Below are positions 8,502 to 19,915 of a DNA stretch of 51,868 bases, piece after piece. The notes below the pieces were generated by a model. The model made no database searches. It had not been told where the DNA came from and saw only the letters and a program-made list of their open reading frames with translations. Every line of letters begins with the position of its first letter. Position 1 is the first letter of the stretch. Position numbers and translations under genes: made by a program. Source of the DNA: an uncultured Pelagibacteraceae bacterium (GTDB lineage Bacteria > Pseudomonadota > Alphaproteobacteria > Pelagibacterales > Pelagibacteraceae); NCBI GenBank assembly GCA_902570695.1, contig CACFZE010000010.1, positions 1-51,868 of the forward strand. The letters are read 5' to 3'.

Positions 8502-10889
8502 ATGGATATAAAAGTAACATTACCATTACTGCCATTAAGAGACATAGTTGTATTCCCGAGTATGGTTATCCCCTTATTTGTAGGAAGAGACAAATCTATC
8601 ACTGCCTTAAATGAAGTAATGAAGGGTGATAAAAAAATTGTTTTAGTCACACAAAAAAATTCTGAAGTAGATGATCCAAAGAAAAATGATGTATTCAATT
8701 ATGGATGTGAAAGTAACATTTTACAGTTACTTAAACTTCCAGATGGAACCGTTAAAGTATTAGTTGAAGGGACAAAAAGAGTAAAAATTATCGATTTTAA
8801 AGATGATGAAAAATTTATAAAATGCACTTTTGAACATCAAAAGGATATTATATCAAGTGAAGATGATCTGCTTCCGTTAAGTCTAACAGCAATAAAAAGA
8901 TTAGAAAAGTTAACAAGCGTTAACAAGAAAATATCCTCAGAGACAATTAACAATATAAAGCAGTTAAAGGACCCATCCAAAATTGCTGATAATATAATTT
9001 CTCATATCAATACTAGCATCTCTGAAAAACAACAAATCTTTGAAATTTTAGATGTTAAGAAAAGATTAAATAGTGTCATTAAAATTATGGAAAATGAGGC
9101 GAGCATTATAGGTGTTGAGAAAAGAATAAGAGGAAGAGTTAAAACTCAAATGGAGAAAACCCAGAGAGAATATTATTTAAATGAGCAACTAAAAGCTATT
9201 CAAAAAGAATTGGGTGAAATTGAAGATGGTAAAGATGAAACCACAAGTTTAAAAAAATCAATTTTGAAGGCAAAGATGCCAAAAGAAGTTGAGAAGAAAT
9301 GCATGTCCGAATTAAAAAAATTAAAAAATATGAGTCCAATGTCAGCAGAAGCCACAGTTGTAAGAAATTATCTAGATTGGATGATAGATTTACCATGGTT
9401 TAAAAAAGATAAAGTAGACATTGATTTAAATAAAGCTTTAAAAATTCTTGAGGAAGATCATTTTGGACTAGAAAAAGTTAAAGAAAGAATTATTGAATTC
9501 TTAGCAGTTCAAAAAAGAATGGATAAAATAAAGGGACCAATACTTTGTTTAGTGGGTCCGCCAGGTGTAGGAAAGACGTCATTGGGTAAATCAATAGCTA
9601 AGGCAACTAATAGACAATTTGTAAGAATGTCTTTGGGTGGAGTAAGAGACGAAGCGGAAGTAAGAGGTCATAGAAGAACTTATATTGGTTCTCTTCCTGG
9701 AAAAATTATTCAGATGATGAAAAAGGCAGGTACAAAAAATCCTTTATTTTTATTAGATGAGATTGATAAAGTTGGAAACGATTATAGAGGCGATCCATCA
9801 TCAGCTTTGTTAGAGGCTTTGGATCCTGAGCAGAATACAACATTTAATGATCATTACCTTGAAGTTGATTATGATTTATCAGATGTAATGTTTGTAACAA
9901 CAGCAAACACACTAAATATCCTTCCCCCACTTTTAGATAGAATGGAAGTCATAAGAATTCCTGGATATACAGAGGATGAGAAGATTAATATTGCTAACAA
10001 ATATTTACTTCCTAAACAAATCAAAGACAACGGTGTCAAAGATGGTGAAATGAAGTTAGCTGATGATACAATAAAAGAAATAATAAGAAGTTATACAAGA
10101 GAAAGTGGTGTTAGAAATTTAGAAAGAGAGATATCTAAAGTAACAAGAAAAGTTGTAAAAAAAGTAGTTAATAACGAAGAAAAAAGTGTTGAGGTTAATG
10201 AAAAAAATATACCTGATTTTCTTGGAATTAAGAAATTTAAATTTGGTGAACTAGAGGCAAAGGATAAAGTTGGAATAGTCATAGGTCTAGCTTGGACAGA
10301 GTTTGGTGGAGAAATATTAAAAGTTGAAACTGTTAATATGCCAGGCAAAGGAAGAATGCAAATAACTGGTAAGTTAGGAGATGTAATGCAAGAGTCTGTA
10401 AAAGCTGCAAAATCTTATGTAAGATCAAAATGCTTAGAATTTGGTGTAACACCACCACTATTTGAAAAAAAAGATTTTCATATACATGTTCCAGAAGGTG
10501 CAACACCAAAAGATGGTCCTTCTGCAGGTATAGCAATGGTTACATCAATAGTGTCCTCAATTACTAAAGTTCCAGTAAAGAAAGAAATTGCTATGACTGG
10601 AGAGGTAACAATCACAGGCCAGGTCTTGCCAATTGGTGGACTAAAAGAAAAATTATTAGCTGCTCATAGGGCTGGTGTACAAAAAGTTCTGATACCTAAA
10701 GAGAATGAAAAAGATTTAGTTGATGTTCCAAAAAAAGTAAAAGATGATATTGAAATTGTCCCAGTGGAAACTGCAGATGAAGTAATTAAAATTGCTCTTA
10801 CTAAAGAATTAAAACCAACAGAATGGACAGAAGTAGAGAAGTTAACAGAGACTAAAAAAGACGATAAATCTCAAGCTAGTATTCAGTAA
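8502..10889 (+). CDS. lon: Lon ATP-dependent serine protease
   Basis: At 795 residues it is the usual length for bacterial LonA. An N-terminal substrate-binding domain precedes a coiled segment, the AAA+ module with Walker A GPPGVGKT at 352-359, and the C-terminal protease with the Ser-Lys dyad S674 (PKDGPSAG) and K717 (GGLKEK); the 43-residue spacing is the family's usual one. Lon degrades misfolded and some regulatory proteins in the cytoplasm. A 62-base AT-rich gap separates it from clpX. It is followed directly by two tRNA genes; the HU gene often found after lon in Alphaproteobacteria is absent. Confidence 0.97.
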   Translation: MDIKVTLPLLPLRDIVVFPSMVIPLFVGRDKSITALNEVMKGDKKIVLVTQKNSEVDDPKKNDVFNYGCESNILQLLKLPDGTVKVLVEGTKRVKIIDFKDDEKFIKCTFEHQKDIISSEDDLLPLSLTAIKRLEKLTSVNKKISSETINNIKQLKDPSKIADNIISHINTSISEKQQIFEILDVKKRLNSVIKIMENEASIIGVEKRIRGRVKTQMEKTQREYYLNEQLKAIQKELGEIEDGKDETTSLKKSILKAKMPKEVEKKCMSELKKLKNMSPMSAEATVVRNYLDWMIDLPWFKKDKVDIDLNKALKILEEDHFGLEKVKERIIEFLAVQKRMDKIKGPILCLVGPPGVGKTSLGKSIAKATNRQFVRMSLGGVRDEAEVRGHRRTYIGSLPGKIIQMMKKAGTKNPLFLLDEIDKVGNDYRGDPSSALLEALDPEQNTTFNDHYLEVDYDLSDVMFVTTANTLNILPPLLDRMEVIRIPGYTEDEKINIANKYLLPKQIKDNGVKDGEMKLADDTIKEIIRSYTRESGVRNLEREISKVTRKVVKKVVNNEEKSVEVNEKNIPDFLGIKKFKFGELEAKDKVGIVIGLAWTEFGGEILKVETVNMPGKGRMQITGKLGDVMQESVKAAKSYVRSKCLEFGVTPPLFEKKDFHIHVPEGATPKDGPSAGIAMVTSIVSSITKVPVKKEIAMTGEVTITGQVLPIGGLKEKLLAAHRAGVQKVLIPKENEKDLVDVPKKVKDDIEIVPVETADEVIKIALTKELKPTEWTEVEKLTETKKDDKSQASIQ

Positions 10890-10896
10890 TAAACAA

Positions 10897-10925
10897 TTTA
10901 CATTATTAAAACGTTGATGTATTAG
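10897..10925 (+). promoter_or_regulatory. Sigma-70-type promoter for the tRNA-Val / tRNA-Asp pair
   Basis: TTTACA (10897-10902, five of six consensus bases) and TATTAG (10920-10925, four of six) are separated by 17 bases. A start near 10932 would lie a few bases before the mature tRNA-Val at 10937, as expected for a tRNA promoter. Confidence 0.5.
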
Positions 10926-10936
10926 TACCATGTTTT

Positions 10937-11012
10937 GGGCGGTTAGCTCAGTTGGTAGAGCATCTCGTTTACACCGAGGGGGTCAAAGGTTCGAGTCCTT
11001 TACTGCCCACCA
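10937..11012 (+). tRNA. tRNA-Val (anticodon UAC)
   Basis: GGGCGGT pairs with ACTGCCC (one G-U), followed by discriminator A and an encoded CCA. The D arm is TAGCTCAGTTGGTAGAGC, the anticodon stem TCTCG/CGAGG encloses TTTACAC (anticodon TAC), and the T-loop is GGTTCGAGTCC. Length is 76 nt. Confidence 0.97.
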
Positions 11013-11018
11013 GAACAC

Positions 11019-11095
11019 GGGGGTGTAGCTCAGTTGGTTAGAGCGATCGCCTGTCACGCGATAGGTCGAGGGTTCGAGTCCCTTCACTCCCGCCA
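11019..11095 (+). tRNA. tRNA-Asp (anticodon GUC)
   Basis: GGGGGTG pairs with CACTCCC (one G-U), then discriminator G and an encoded CCA. The anticodon stem ATCGC/GCGAT encloses CTGTCAC, giving anticodon GTC. Length is 77 nt. Only 6 bases separate it from tRNA-Val, so one precursor is likely. Confidence 0.97.
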
Positions 11096-11141
11096 TCAAA
11101 TAAATGAATAAAATAGAGCCTTAAAATGTGACCTATCTACT

Positions 11142-11160
11142 CTTTTAGTTGATCTAAAAG
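11142..11160 (+). promoter_or_regulatory. Perfect 7-bp hairpin in the nuoA leader
   Basis: CTTTTAG (11142-11148) and CTAAAAG (11154-11160) pair perfectly around the loop TTGAT. It lies 18 bases before the nuoA ATG, in the only non-coding gap ahead of the 14-gene operon. There is no T-run after it, so it is not a classic terminator. An mRNA stabiliser or leader regulatory element is possible; function is inferred from position only. Confidence 0.35.
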
Positions 11161-11178
11161 GTGCTATATAGACTCATC

Positions 11179-11547
11179 ATGCTTGCGGAATTTTTAAAAG
11201 ATTATTTGCCAATAATTGTATTTTTACTAGTTGCACTTGTATTAAGTGTAGCATTTGTGGCGGTTAATTATTTAGCATCTCCAAAAAATCCTGATCCAGA
11301 AAAATTATCAGCATATGAATGTGGATTTGAACCATTTAATGACTCTAGAATGGAATTTGATGTTAGATTTTATCTTGTTGCAATATTATTTATTATTTTT
11401 GATTTAGAAATCGCTTTTCTATTTCCCTGGGCAATATCTCTAGGCAAGATCGGAATATTCGGATTTACATCAATGATGATCTTCCTATTCATTCTTACTA
11501 TCGGGTTCATTTATGAATGGAAAAAAGGAGCATTAGACTGGGAATAA
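11179..11547 (+). CDS. nuoA: NADH-quinone oxidoreductase subunit A
   Basis: The ATG at 11179 gives 122 residues, the normal NuoA length; an in-frame GTG at 11161 would add six residues and abut the leader hairpin, so it is less likely. Three hydrophobic segments (about 10-30, 65-85, 92-112) and the conserved cytoplasmic loop containing YECGFEPF identify the membrane subunit that sits at the junction of the hydrophilic and membrane arms of complex I. It is the first gene of a complete nuo operon. Confidence 0.95.
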   Translation: MLAEFLKDYLPIIVFLLVALVLSVAFVAVNYLASPKNPDPEKLSAYECGFEPFNDSRMEFDVRFYLVAILFIIFDLEIAFLFPWAISLGKIGIFGFTSMMIFLFILTIGFIYEWKKGALDWE

Positions 11548-11548
11548 A

Positions 11549-12070
11549 ATGAATTTAGAAGAGAGAAAAAAAAATATACCAGAAGAATTTAAACAATTAG
11601 CACAAGATTTTAGTGATAATGGTTTTATAACAACATCACTAGACAATCTAGTTAACTGGGCTAGAACTGGATCATTGCATTGGATGACTTTTGGTCTTGC
11701 ATGTTGTGCAGTTGAAATGATGCAAACATCAATGCCAAGATATGATTTAGAAAGATTTGGTGCTGCTCCTAGAGCTTCACCTAGACAATCAGATGTTATG
11801 ATTGTTGCTGGAACTCTAACAAATAAAATGGCTCCAGCACTAAGAAAAGTTTATGACCAGATGCCAGAGCCAAGATATGTAATTTCCATGGGAAGTTGTG
11901 CAAATGGTGGAGGATATTATCATTACTCTTATTCTGTAGTAAGGGGATGTGATCGTATTGTACCAGTTGATGTATATGTTCCCGGGTGCCCTCCATCTGC
12001 TGAAGCACTTTTATATGGGATAATGCAACTTCAAAAGAAAATCAGGAACAAAGGTTCTCTGGAAAGATAA
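11549..12070 (+). CDS. nuoB: NADH-quinone oxidoreductase subunit B
   Basis: The 173-residue protein carries the N2 cluster ligands C52-C53 (ACCAVEMM), C117 (GSCANGGG) and C147 ([11 protein letters not shown]). N2 is the terminal 4Fe-4S centre that passes electrons to quinone, at the interface with NuoD. It begins one base after the nuoA stop. Confidence 0.97.
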   Translation: MNLEERKKNIPEEFKQLAQDFSDNGFITTSLDNLVNWARTGSLHWMTFGLACCAVEMMQTSMPRYDLERFGAAPRASPRQSDVMIVAGTLTNKMAPALRKVYDQMPEPRYVISMGSCANGGGYYHYSYSVVRGCDRIVPVDVYVPGCPPSAEALLYGIMQLQKKIRNKGSLER

Positions 12071-12073
12071 AAA

Positions 12074-12664
12074 ATGCAAAATATCCAGGATTTAGAAAAA
12101 ATTTTGAATTCAGAACTAAATACTAAAATAAAAAGTTCTTTAATCAAACATAATCAAATTTACTTAAAAATTGATGAAGCAGATTTAACAGAAGTTATTT
12201 TATTCTTAAAAACAAACCCAAAAACTAAATTTAGACAATTGATAGATATTACAGCTGTAGATTTTCCTGAAAATGAAATTAGATTTAAATTAGTTTATCT
12301 ATTATTAAGTCATGAATTTAATCAAAGAATTATCATAGAGATAGATGTAAAAGAAAAAGAAATTGTTGGATCAATAACATCTATATTTCCGGCTGCAAAT
12401 TGGATGGAAAGGGAAGTATTTGACATGTATGGAATTGATTTTAAAGATCATCCAGACCTGAGAAGAATACTTACAGATTATGGCTTTGAAGGACATCCAT
12501 TAAGAAAAGATTTTCCTTTAACAGGTCATAATGAAGTTAGATACAGTCAAGAAACAAAAAAAGTTATTTATGAACCAGTAAAATTAGAACAAAATTATAG
12601 AAACTTTGATTATGAAAGTCCTTGGGAAGGAACGAAGTATATAAAAGAACAAACTAAAGAATAA
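12074..12664 (+). CDS. nuoC: NADH-quinone oxidoreductase subunit C
   Basis: This 196-residue protein matches the 30-kDa subunit family. It has the signature ERE/DMYGI segment ([13 protein letters not shown]) followed by [23 protein letters not shown] (split here as two adjoining stretches, near residues 131-153). It is a separate gene, not fused to nuoD as in enteric bacteria. It is part of the hydrophilic arm. Its TAA overlaps the nuoD ATG by one base. Confidence 0.96.
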   Translation: MQNIQDLEKILNSELNTKIKSSLIKHNQIYLKIDEADLTEVILFLKTNPKTKFRQLIDITAVDFPENEIRFKLVYLLLSHEFNQRIIIEIDVKEKEIVGSITSIFPAANWMEREVFDMYGIDFKDHPDLRRILTDYGFEGHPLRKDFPLTGHNEVRYSQETKKVIYEPVKLEQNYRNFDYESPWEGTKYIKEQTKE

Positions 12665-13839
12665 TGGCGAAAGAAACTAAAACTTTAAATCTAAATTTTG
12701 GACCTCAACATCCTGCTGCCCATGGAGTTTTGAGATTAATATTGCAGTTAGATGGTGAAATTGTTGAAAAAGCAGATCCACACATTGGTTTATTGCATAG
12801 GGGGACAGAAAAATTAATTGAAAACAAAACTTATACCCAGGCTGTTCCGTATTTTGATCGACTAGATTATGTTGCCCCAATGAACCAAGAACACGCTTTT
12901 GCTTTAGCGATTGAAAAAATATTAAAAATAGAAGTTCCAATAAGAGCTCAATACATAAGAGTAATGTTTTGTGAGATTGGAAGAATACTTAGTCATATTT
13001 TAAATGTCACAACACAAGCAATGGATGTTGGTGCATTAACTCCAACTTTGTGGGGTTTTGAAGAAAGAGAAATATTAATGGGTTTTTATGAAAAAGTTTC
13101 TGGTTCTAGATTGCATGCTAATTATTTTAGAGCTGGAGGAGTACATCAAGATCTACCAAAAGGATTAGATAATGAGATCGGAAAATTTTGTGAAAGATTT
13201 CCGAAAATAATAAATGATTTAGAATTACTTTTAACTGATAACCGAATATTTAAGCAAAGGAATGTTGATATAGGAGTAGTATCAAAACAAGATGCTCTCG
13301 ATTATTCTTTTTCTGGTGTTATGTTGAGAGGATCTGGCGTTCCCTGGGATTTAAGAAAATCCCAGCCTTATGATTGTTATGAACAATTCGAATTCAAAAT
13401 TCCAGTAGGAAAAAATGGTGATTGTTATGACAGATACCTGTGTAGAATTGAAGAAATGAAAGAAAGTGTAAATATAATAAATCAATGCTTGGCAAATTTA
13501 CCTGTAGGACCAATTAAAACTGATGATGGAAAAATCAGCCCACCACCAAAAAAAGAAATAAAACAATCTATGGAAGCATTGATACATCATTTCAAGTTAT
13601 ATACCGAAGGTTATAGGGTTGATAAAGATGAAATATATACAGCTGTAGAGGCTCCCAAAGGAGAATTTGGTGTTTACTTAATTTCTGATGGTTCAAGCAA
13701 ACCTTATAAATGCAAAATTAGAGCTCCAGGATTTTCTCATTTGCAAGCGATGGATTACTTAATTAAAGGTCATATGTTAGCTGATGTTCCTGCAGTTTTA
13801 GGCTCAATGGATATTGTTTTTGGAGAGGTAGATAGATAA
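12664..13839 (+). CDS. nuoD: NADH-quinone oxidoreductase subunit D
   Basis: The 391-residue protein is the 49-kDa subunit. It begins with [16 protein letters not shown] (about residues 9-24), has [12 protein letters not shown], and ends with the conserved VFGEVDR. It shares the quinone-binding cavity with NuoB. The start ATG overlaps the nuoC stop and its own stop overlaps nuoE, suggesting translational coupling. Confidence 0.97.
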   Translation: MAKETKTLNLNFGPQHPAAHGVLRLILQLDGEIVEKADPHIGLLHRGTEKLIENKTYTQAVPYFDRLDYVAPMNQEHAFALAIEKILKIEVPIRAQYIRVMFCEIGRILSHILNVTTQAMDVGALTPTLWGFEEREILMGFYEKVSGSRLHANYFRAGGVHQDLPKGLDNEIGKFCERFPKIINDLELLLTDNRIFKQRNVDIGVVSKQDALDYSFSGVMLRGSGVPWDLRKSQPYDCYEQFEFKIPVGKNGDCYDRYLCRIEEMKESVNIINQCLANLPVGPIKTDDGKISPPPKKEIKQSMEALIHHFKLYTEGYRVDKDEIYTAVEAPKGEFGVYLISDGSSKPYKCKIRAPGFSHLQAMDYLIKGHMLADVPAVLGSMDIVFGEVDR

Positions 13840-14447
13840 TGGCTGTTAAAAAAATATCAAAAGTACAACCTGAAAAATTTGAGTTTAATAAAAAAAACAA
13901 AGAAACTGCTGATAGTATTATTAAAAATTATCCTTCAGGCAAACAACAAAGTGCGGTTATGGCTTTGTTGTACTTAGCACAAAAACAAAATGATAATTGG
14001 ATACCTTTAAGTGCAATGAAATACATAGCAAAGTATTTAGATATGCCATACATAAAAGTATATGAAGTAGCTACATTTTATAGCATGTATAATTTAACTC
14101 CAGTTGGTAAATATTTCTTTCAAGTATGTACTACAACCCCATGTATGTTAAGGGGTGCATATAATTTAGTAGATGTTTGTAAACGAAAAATTTCTGAGGA
14201 AGAAAATTCTTTGTCAGAGGATGGAAAAACTTCTTGGTTAGAAGTAGAATGTTTAGGTGCTTGTGTGAATGCTCCTATGCTTCAATTAAATGAGGATTAT
14301 TATGAGGATTTAGATCCAACAAAACTTGAGCAAATAATTGATAAAATAAGTAATGATGAGGTTCCCCAACCAGGATCTTATAGAGGCAGATTAAGTTCTG
14401 AACCAGAAAATACAAGAAAAACATTAATAGGTAATAAAAATGCTTGA
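13839..14447 (+). CDS. nuoE: NADH-quinone oxidoreductase subunit E
   Basis: This 202-residue 24-kDa subunit has the four cysteines of the N1a 2Fe-2S cluster: C97 and C102 (CTTTPC), C138 and C142 (CLGAC). It works with NuoF and NuoG in the NADH dehydrogenase module. The C terminus extends past the cluster domain with [15 protein letters not shown], typical of alphaproteobacterial and mitochondrial homologues. The stop overlaps the nuoF start by 8 bases. Confidence 0.96.
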   Translation: MAVKKISKVQPEKFEFNKKNKETADSIIKNYPSGKQQSAVMALLYLAQKQNDNWIPLSAMKYIAKYLDMPYIKVYEVATFYSMYNLTPVGKYFFQVCTTTPCMLRGAYNLVDVCKRKISEEENSLSEDGKTSWLEVECLGACVNAPMLQLNEDYYEDLDPTKLEQIIDKISNDEVPQPGSYRGRLSSEPENTRKTLIGNKNA

Positions 14448-15771
14448 AGATAAAGATAGGATTTTTCAAAATTTATACAATGATTTTGGTGCTGATCTAA
14501 CATCTGCAAAAAAGAGAGGAGATTGGAAGGATACAAAAGAAATTTGTGGCAAAGGAAGAGAATGGATAATTAATGAAATTAAAACCTCAGAACTTAGAGG
14601 AAGAGGTGGTGCTGGATTCCCTACAGGATTGAAATGGTCTTTCGCTCCAAAAGAAGTTGGATCAAGACCACACTATTTAGTAATTAACGCCGATGAGTCT
14701 GAACCAGGCACATGTAAAGATAGAGATATTTTAAGATTTGAACCACATAAATTAATAGAAGGCTGTTTAATTGCATCTTACGCAGTTAATGCACACAAGT
14801 GCTATATTTATATAAGAGGGGAATATTTTAATGAAGGACAAAAACTTCAAACAGCTATCGATGAAGCTTACAAAGATGGTCTCTTAGGAAAAAATTCTGC
14901 AGGGACTGATTGGGAATTAGATATTTATATTCATTATGGTGCTGGGGCTTATATCTGCGGCGAGGAAACTGCTTTGCTTGAGAGTATTGAAGGAAAAAAA
15001 GGTCAACCAAGATTAAAACCTCCGTTTCCAGCTTTAATAGGCCTTTATGGTTGCCCGACAATAATAAACAATGTTGAAACAATTTCAGTGGTTCCAACTA
15101 TTCTAAGAAGAGGTGGAAATTGGTTTGCATCTCTTGGTAGACCAAAAAATACTGGTTCTAAAATATATTGTATTTCAGGAAATGTAAATAATCCATGCAA
15201 TGTCGAAGAAGAAATGGGAATTCCATTAAAAGAATTAATTGAAAAACATGCAGGTGGAGTAATAGGTGGATGGGATAATTTAAAGGCAGTTATACCTGGC
15301 GGTTCATCAATGCCACTACTACCAAAAGAGACATGTGAAACAATTAAAATGGACTTTGATGCATGTGTTGAGAATAAGACTGGTCTAGGAACAGCTGGTA
15401 TTGTGGTTATAAACAAAGATCAAGACATCATTAAGTGTATGGCTAGAATAGCAAGATTTTATAAACACGAAAGTTGTGGTCAATGTACACCATGTAGAGA
15501 AGGTTCTGGTTGGATGTGGAGAATGTTAGAAAGAATGGCAAAAGGTGAAGCCACAAGAGATGAGGTAGATATGTTATTAGATGTAACAAAACAAATTGAA
15601 GGTCATACAATTTGCGCTTTTGGAGAAGGATCTTCATGGCCTGTTCAAGGATTGATCAGAAATTTTAAAGATGAAATAATTGAAAGAAATAAGTTTGATC
15701 CAATAGTGAAAAAGCAAAAAGATATACCGTATTTAGTTGATCAACATTTATTAGAAAAAGAAAATGCTTAA
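14440..15771 (+). CDS. nuoF: NADH-quinone oxidoreductase subunit F (NADH- and FMN-binding)
   Basis: The 443-residue 51-kDa subunit shows the glycine-rich nucleotide site [13 protein letters not shown] (54-66), [13 protein letters not shown] for FMN/NADH binding, and the N3 4Fe-4S ligands C346, C349, C352 ([10 protein letters not shown]) and C392. It accepts electrons from NADH in the cytoplasm. The start overlaps nuoE by 8 bases and its end overlaps nuoG by 8 bases. Confidence 0.97.
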   Translation: MLEDKDRIFQNLYNDFGADLTSAKKRGDWKDTKEICGKGREWIINEIKTSELRGRGGAGFPTGLKWSFAPKEVGSRPHYLVINADESEPGTCKDRDILRFEPHKLIEGCLIASYAVNAHKCYIYIRGEYFNEGQKLQTAIDEAYKDGLLGKNSAGTDWELDIYIHYGAGAYICGEETALLESIEGKKGQPRLKPPFPALIGLYGCPTIINNVETISVVPTILRRGGNWFASLGRPKNTGSKIYCISGNVNNPCNVEEEMGIPLKELIEKHAGGVIGGWDNLKAVIPGGSSMPLLPKETCETIKMDFDACVENKTGLGTAGIVVINKDQDIIKCMARIARFYKHESCGQCTPCREGSGWMWRMLERMAKGEATRDEVDMLLDVTKQIEGHTICAFGEGSSWPVQGLIRNFKDEIIERNKFDPIVKKQKDIPYLVDQHLLEKENA

Positions 15772-17794
15772 ACTTAAAGTAAATGATATTGATGTCGAGG
15801 TAGAAGAAGGAACTACAGTATTGCAAGCTTGTGAACAGGCTGGAGCAGAGATACCAAGGTTCTGTTATCACGAAAAATTATCAATAGCAGGAAATTGTAG
15901 AATGTGTTTAGTTGAAATGGAAAAATCTCCTAAGCCAATAGCATCTTGCGCGATGCCTGCTGCAGAAGGGATGGTGCTTAGAACTAACACTGAAAAAGTG
16001 AAAAAAGCAAGAAAAGGTGTAATGGAATTCTTACTAGCAAACCATCCACTTGATTGTCCAGTATGTGATCAAGGCGGAGAATGTGATTTACAAGATCAAT
16101 CCATGTATTACGGAATTGATAAATCAAGATTTAAAGAAAATAAAAGATATGTACCTGAAAAATATATGGGTCCACTAATTAAAACTCATATGACAAGATG
16201 CATTCATTGTACAAGATGTATTAGATTTGCAACAGAAGTTGCTGGAGTTCCTGAGCTTGGAGCAATTGGCAGAGGTGAGAATATGCAAATCACCACTTAT
16301 TTAGAAAAAGCGATGGAATCTGAACTCTCAGCTAATGTTATTGATTTATGTCCTGTTGGTGCACTTACATCAAAGCCCTATGTCTTCGAAGCTAGACCAT
16401 GGGAACTAAAAAAAACTGAGACAATTGATGTGATGGATGCTGTTGGATCAAATATAAGAGTGGATACATACGGATGGGAGGTTAAAAGAGTTCTTCCAAG
16501 AATTAATGAAGAAATAAATGAAGAATGGATATCAGATAAAACCAGATATGCATGTGATGGCTTAAAAAATCAAAGATTAGATACACCCTATGTTAAGATT
16601 AATAATAAATTAAAGCCATCAAGTTGGGATGAAGCTTTTAAAGCTGTATCTGAAAGAATTTCAAAAACAAAGTCTGAAAAAATTGCTGGATTTATAGGTG
16701 ATATGACAAATATGGAAACTACTTATGCAGCAAAAGATTTTTTTGAAAAAACAATAAAGTCTGAAAATTTGGAATCTAGATATGAAAAATTATATATTAA
16801 TACAAATGCAAGAAGTAATTATCTATTTAACAGTTCCATTGAAGGAATAGAAAAAAGTGATTTAATAATTCTAATAGGTACAAATCCAAGATTTGAAGCT
16901 ACCATATTAAACTCACGAATTAGAAAAAATTATTTAAAAAATAAGACCGAAATTATTTCTTTAGGTGATGTTGGTGATTTAACTTATCCTTACCATGTTA
17001 TAGCAAACAATACCGACACTATAAAAGATATCATTGATAATAAGCATGAAATTTCAGAAAAAATTAAAAAATCGAAATATCCGTGTGTAATTTTTGGACA
17101 ATCAGTCCTTAAACTTAAGTCGGCACCTTATATTTTTGAAGAATTCAAAAATTATCTATTAGTAAATAATAAAATTTCTGATGATTGGAATGCATTAAAT
17201 ATATTATCAAAAAATTCATCCACAGTAGGCTCATATGACTTAAATATATTGTCAAAAAATTCTAGCAACGAAATATTGGATAAATTGGAAAATAATAACT
17301 TTGAAATTTTAATTTTATTTGGCCAAGATAATTTAAATTTTGAGAAAAAAAATGAATTTATAATATATATAGGTAGTCACGGTGATAAAGGTGCAAGTAT
17401 TGCGGATGTAATTTTGCCAGGTGCTACTTACACAGAACAAGATGGTTATTTTACAAACTTAGAAGGAAAATTACAAAAAGCCTACAAGGCATCATATCCA
17501 CCAGGTGAAGCGAAAGAGGATTGGCAAATAATAAATGAATTGTCCTCATTCATTAAGAGAAAAAATTTATATAAAGATAAAAATCAACTTATCGATTCAT
17601 TAATAAATTATTTAAATCTTAATAATAAAAATGATGCTGATTTTGAGGTGCCTGAATATAATTTTAAATCAGAAAAAATTATTACTGAAGAGATTGATTA
17701 TTATCACTCAAATGTAATAGCGAGAGCATCAAAAACAATGTCTGAGTGTAAAAATATTAGAATGAGTTTACCAAAAACTGGAACCGATAATTAA
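15764..17794 (+). CDS. nuoG: NADH-quinone oxidoreductase subunit G (75-kDa Fe-S subunit)
   Basis: Cluster ligands are all visible in the N-terminal third: N1b with C34, C45, C48 and C62; N5 with H94, C98, C101 and C107; N4 with C146, C149, C152 and C196. The rest is a degenerate molybdopterin-oxidoreductase-like domain. At 676 residues it resembles the mitochondrial and alphaproteobacterial form, and lacks the long extra C-terminal region of enteric NuoG. The C-terminal part (from about residue 440) is noticeably more Lys/Asn/Ser-rich than the cluster domain. Confidence 0.96.
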   Translation: MLKLKVNDIDVEVEEGTTVLQACEQAGAEIPRFCYHEKLSIAGNCRMCLVEMEKSPKPIASCAMPAAEGMVLRTNTEKVKKARKGVMEFLLANHPLDCPVCDQGGECDLQDQSMYYGIDKSRFKENKRYVPEKYMGPLIKTHMTRCIHCTRCIRFATEVAGVPELGAIGRGENMQITTYLEKAMESELSANVIDLCPVGALTSKPYVFEARPWELKKTETIDVMDAVGSNIRVDTYGWEVKRVLPRINEEINEEWISDKTRYACDGLKNQRLDTPYVKINNKLKPSSWDEAFKAVSERISKTKSEKIAGFIGDMTNMETTYAAKDFFEKTIKSENLESRYEKLYINTNARSNYLFNSSIEGIEKSDLIILIGTNPRFEATILNSRIRKNYLKNKTEIISLGDVGDLTYPYHVIANNTDTIKDIIDNKHEISEKIKKSKYPCVIFGQSVLKLKSAPYIFEEFKNYLLVNNKISDDWNALNILSKNSSTVGSYDLNILSKNSSNEILDKLENNNFEILILFGQDNLNFEKKNEFIIYIGSHGDKGASIADVILPGATYTEQDGYFTNLEGKLQKAYKASYPPGEAKEDWQIINELSSFIKRKNLYKDKNQLIDSLINYLNLNNKNDADFEVPEYNFKSEKIITEEIDYYHSNVIARASKTMSECKNIRMSLPKTGTDN

Positions 17795-18792
17795 TGGCTG
17801 AACTATTTATATTTTTTGAACAAATTTATAGAATTCTGTTTCTATTGATCCCAGTTTTAGTATCTGTTGCAATGATTGTTTGGTTAGATAGAAGAGTATG
17901 GGCATTTGTTCAAAAAAGAAGAGGCCCTAACGTTGTTGGTCCATTTGGATTATTTCAAACATTAGCTGACGCGTTAAAATACATTTTTAAAGAAATAATC
18001 ATTCCAGCAAGTTCAAATAAAGTTATATTTATCTTAGCCCCAATAGTTACAATGACTTTGGCTTTAATTGCTTGGGCGGTAATTCCTTTTAGTGAAACTT
18101 TTGTACTAGCAGATATAAATGTCGGTATTTTATATCTTTTTGCAGTTTCATCTTTAGGTGTTTATGGAATAATTATGGGTGGATGGGCATCTAATTCAAA
18201 GTATCCTTTTCTAGGAGCAATTAGATCAGCTGCTCAAATGGTTTCTTATGAAGTTTCAATAGGTGTAATAATTATAAATGTATTACTTTGTGTAGGTTCA
18301 TTAAATCTTAGTGACATCGTTTTAGCTCAAAAAGATTTGTGGTTTGTAATACCTCTATTCCCAATGTTTATAATATTTTTTATTTCAGCCTTAGCAGAAA
18401 CGAACAGACCACCTTTTGATTTGCCAGAAGCTGAAGCAGAATTAGTTGCAGGTTACCAGACAGAATACTCTGGAATGATGTATGCAATGTTTTGGTTAGG
18501 GGAGTATGCCAACATTTTACTTATGTGTGCAATGGGATCTATTTTATTTCTTGGTGGCTGGTTATCTCCTATAGATTTATTTCCATTTAATGTTATTCCG
18601 GCTCCAATATGGTTAATCTTAAAAATACTCTTTTTATTTATCTTATTTGCTTTGATAAAAGCAATAGTACCTAGATATAGGTATGATCAATTAATGAAAC
18701 TTGGATGGAAAATTTTTCTACCATTTTCATTGATTTATGTAGTATTAACTGCAAGTTTTTTAATGTATTTTGATTTATTACCGGGTAATTAG
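17794..18792 (+). CDS. nuoH: NADH-quinone oxidoreductase subunit H
   Basis: The 332-residue membrane protein has about eight hydrophobic segments. Conserved features are [20 protein letters not shown] near residues 30-49, the acidic quinone-site loop [19 protein letters not shown], and a C-terminal [14 protein letters not shown]. It anchors the hydrophilic arm and forms the quinone chamber with NuoB and NuoD. The start overlaps the nuoG stop. Confidence 0.97.
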   Translation: MAELFIFFEQIYRILFLLIPVLVSVAMIVWLDRRVWAFVQKRRGPNVVGPFGLFQTLADALKYIFKEIIIPASSNKVIFILAPIVTMTLALIAWAVIPFSETFVLADINVGILYLFAVSSLGVYGIIMGGWASNSKYPFLGAIRSAAQMVSYEVSIGVIIINVLLCVGSLNLSDIVLAQKDLWFVIPLFPMFIIFFISALAETNRPPFDLPEAEAELVAGYQTEYSGMMYAMFWLGEYANILLMCAMGSILFLGGWLSPIDLFPFNVIPAPIWLILKILFLFILFALIKAIVPRYRYDQLMKLGWKIFLPFSLIYVVLTASFLMYFDLLPGN

Positions 18793-18793
18793 A

Positions 18794-19279
18794 ATGAGCT
18801 TAATAAGATTTTTCAAAACAATTTTTATGATTGATTTTTTAACAGGATTAATCATGGCAATAAAAGAGATATTTAAACCAAAAAAAACAATTAATTATCC
18901 ATTTGAAAAAGGTTCAATAAGTCCTAGAGCAAGAGGAGAACATGCGTTAAGAAGATATCCAAATGGTGAGGAGAGATGTATTGCTTGTAAACTATGTGAA
19001 GCCGTTTGTCCTGCTCAGGCTATAACAATAGAGTCTAGCGAGAGAGAAGATGGAAGTAGAAAAACTACTCGTTATGATATTGATATGTTAAAATGTATTT
19101 ATTGTGGTTTGTGCGAACAATCTTGTCCAGTTGATGCGATTGTGCAAGGTCCAAATTTTGAATTTGCTACAGAAACAAGAGAAGAACTTTACTATAACAA
19201 AGAGAAGTTGTTAGAGAATGGAGATAGATGGGAGAATATTTTAGCAGCAAATATTAATGCTGATAGCTCCCACAGATAA
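18794..19279 (+). CDS. nuoI: NADH-quinone oxidoreductase subunit I (two 4Fe-4S clusters)
   Basis: The ATG at 18794, one base after the nuoH stop, gives 161 residues, the normal length; a longer frame into nuoH is unlikely. Two ferredoxin motifs are complete: C62, C65, C68, C72 and C101, C104, C107, C111. These bind N6a and N6b, which link the NADH module to N2. Confidence 0.96.
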   Translation: MSLIRFFKTIFMIDFLTGLIMAIKEIFKPKKTINYPFEKGSISPRARGEHALRRYPNGEERCIACKLCEAVCPAQAITIESSEREDGSRKTTRYDIDMLKCIYCGLCEQSCPVDAIVQGPNFEFATETREELYYNKEKLLENGDRWENILAANINADSSHR

Positions 19280-19282
19280 TCA

Positions 19283-19915
19283 ATGATTGCTCATGCAATA
19301 GTCTTTTATATATTTTCACTGATTGCAATTGTCTCTGCAATTATGGTAACTGTTTCGAAAAACACAGTTAACTCAGTTTTTTTTTTAATATTGGACTTTA
19401 TTAGTATTTCTTGCCTATTCATCATGATTGGTGCCGAATTTTTAGGAATGATAATGCTTATTGTGTACGTCGGAGCAGTGGCAGTATTATTTTTATTTGT
19501 GGTTATGATGTTAAATGTTGCTCAACAAAAAAATGAATGGTTTAATTCTAGTGGAAGAAGTTCCCATATTCCAGTTGGTCTATTAGTAAGTATAATTATA
19601 TTTTTTGAATTAATTATTGTTATAGGTGGATGGAAATATAAACCAGATTTGTTAGATTCAATTGCGATTGAAATAAATACTGATTTAACAAATACTCAAT
19701 CTTTAGGAAGCGTTATATATACTGATTATATTCATTTGTTTCAATTATCTGGAATGGTTTTATTGGTAGCCATGATCGGAGCAATTGTATTGACCTTCAG
19801 ACAAAGATCTGGAGTAAAAAGACAAAGTTATTTCAAACAAATATCTAGAGATAGAAAAGATGGTATTGAATTAGTTGATGTTGAAAATAATAAAGGAGTT
19901 AAAATAGATGTTTAG
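19283..19915 (+). CDS. nuoJ: NADH-quinone oxidoreductase subunit J
   Basis: This 210-residue protein has five hydrophobic segments, with the conserved [20 protein letters not shown] in the third helix and a polar, basic C-terminal tail. It is a small membrane-arm subunit next to NuoA, H and K. A run of ten T residues (19377-19386) lies within the early coding region without breaking the frame. It overlaps nuoK by 8 bases. Confidence 0.94.
   Translation: MIAHAIVFYIFSLIAIVSAIMVTVSKNTVNSVFFLILDFISISCLFIMIGAEFLGMIMLIVYVGAVAVLFLFVVMMLNVAQQKNEWFNSSGRSSHIPVGLLVSIIIFFELIIVIGGWKYKPDLLDSIAIEINTDLTNTQSLGSVIYTDYIHLFQLSGMVLLVAMIGAIVLTFRQRSGVKRQSYFKQISRDRKDGIELVDVENNKGVKIDV

Noticed and set aside
17197..17266. 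Repeated LNILSKNSS peptide in nuoG, possible tandem duplication
   Set aside because: The two copies differ in the intervening residues, and NuoG homologues have a similar WNxLNVLH...VGxxDLG segment here. Low-complexity Lys/Asn/Ser drift explains it better.
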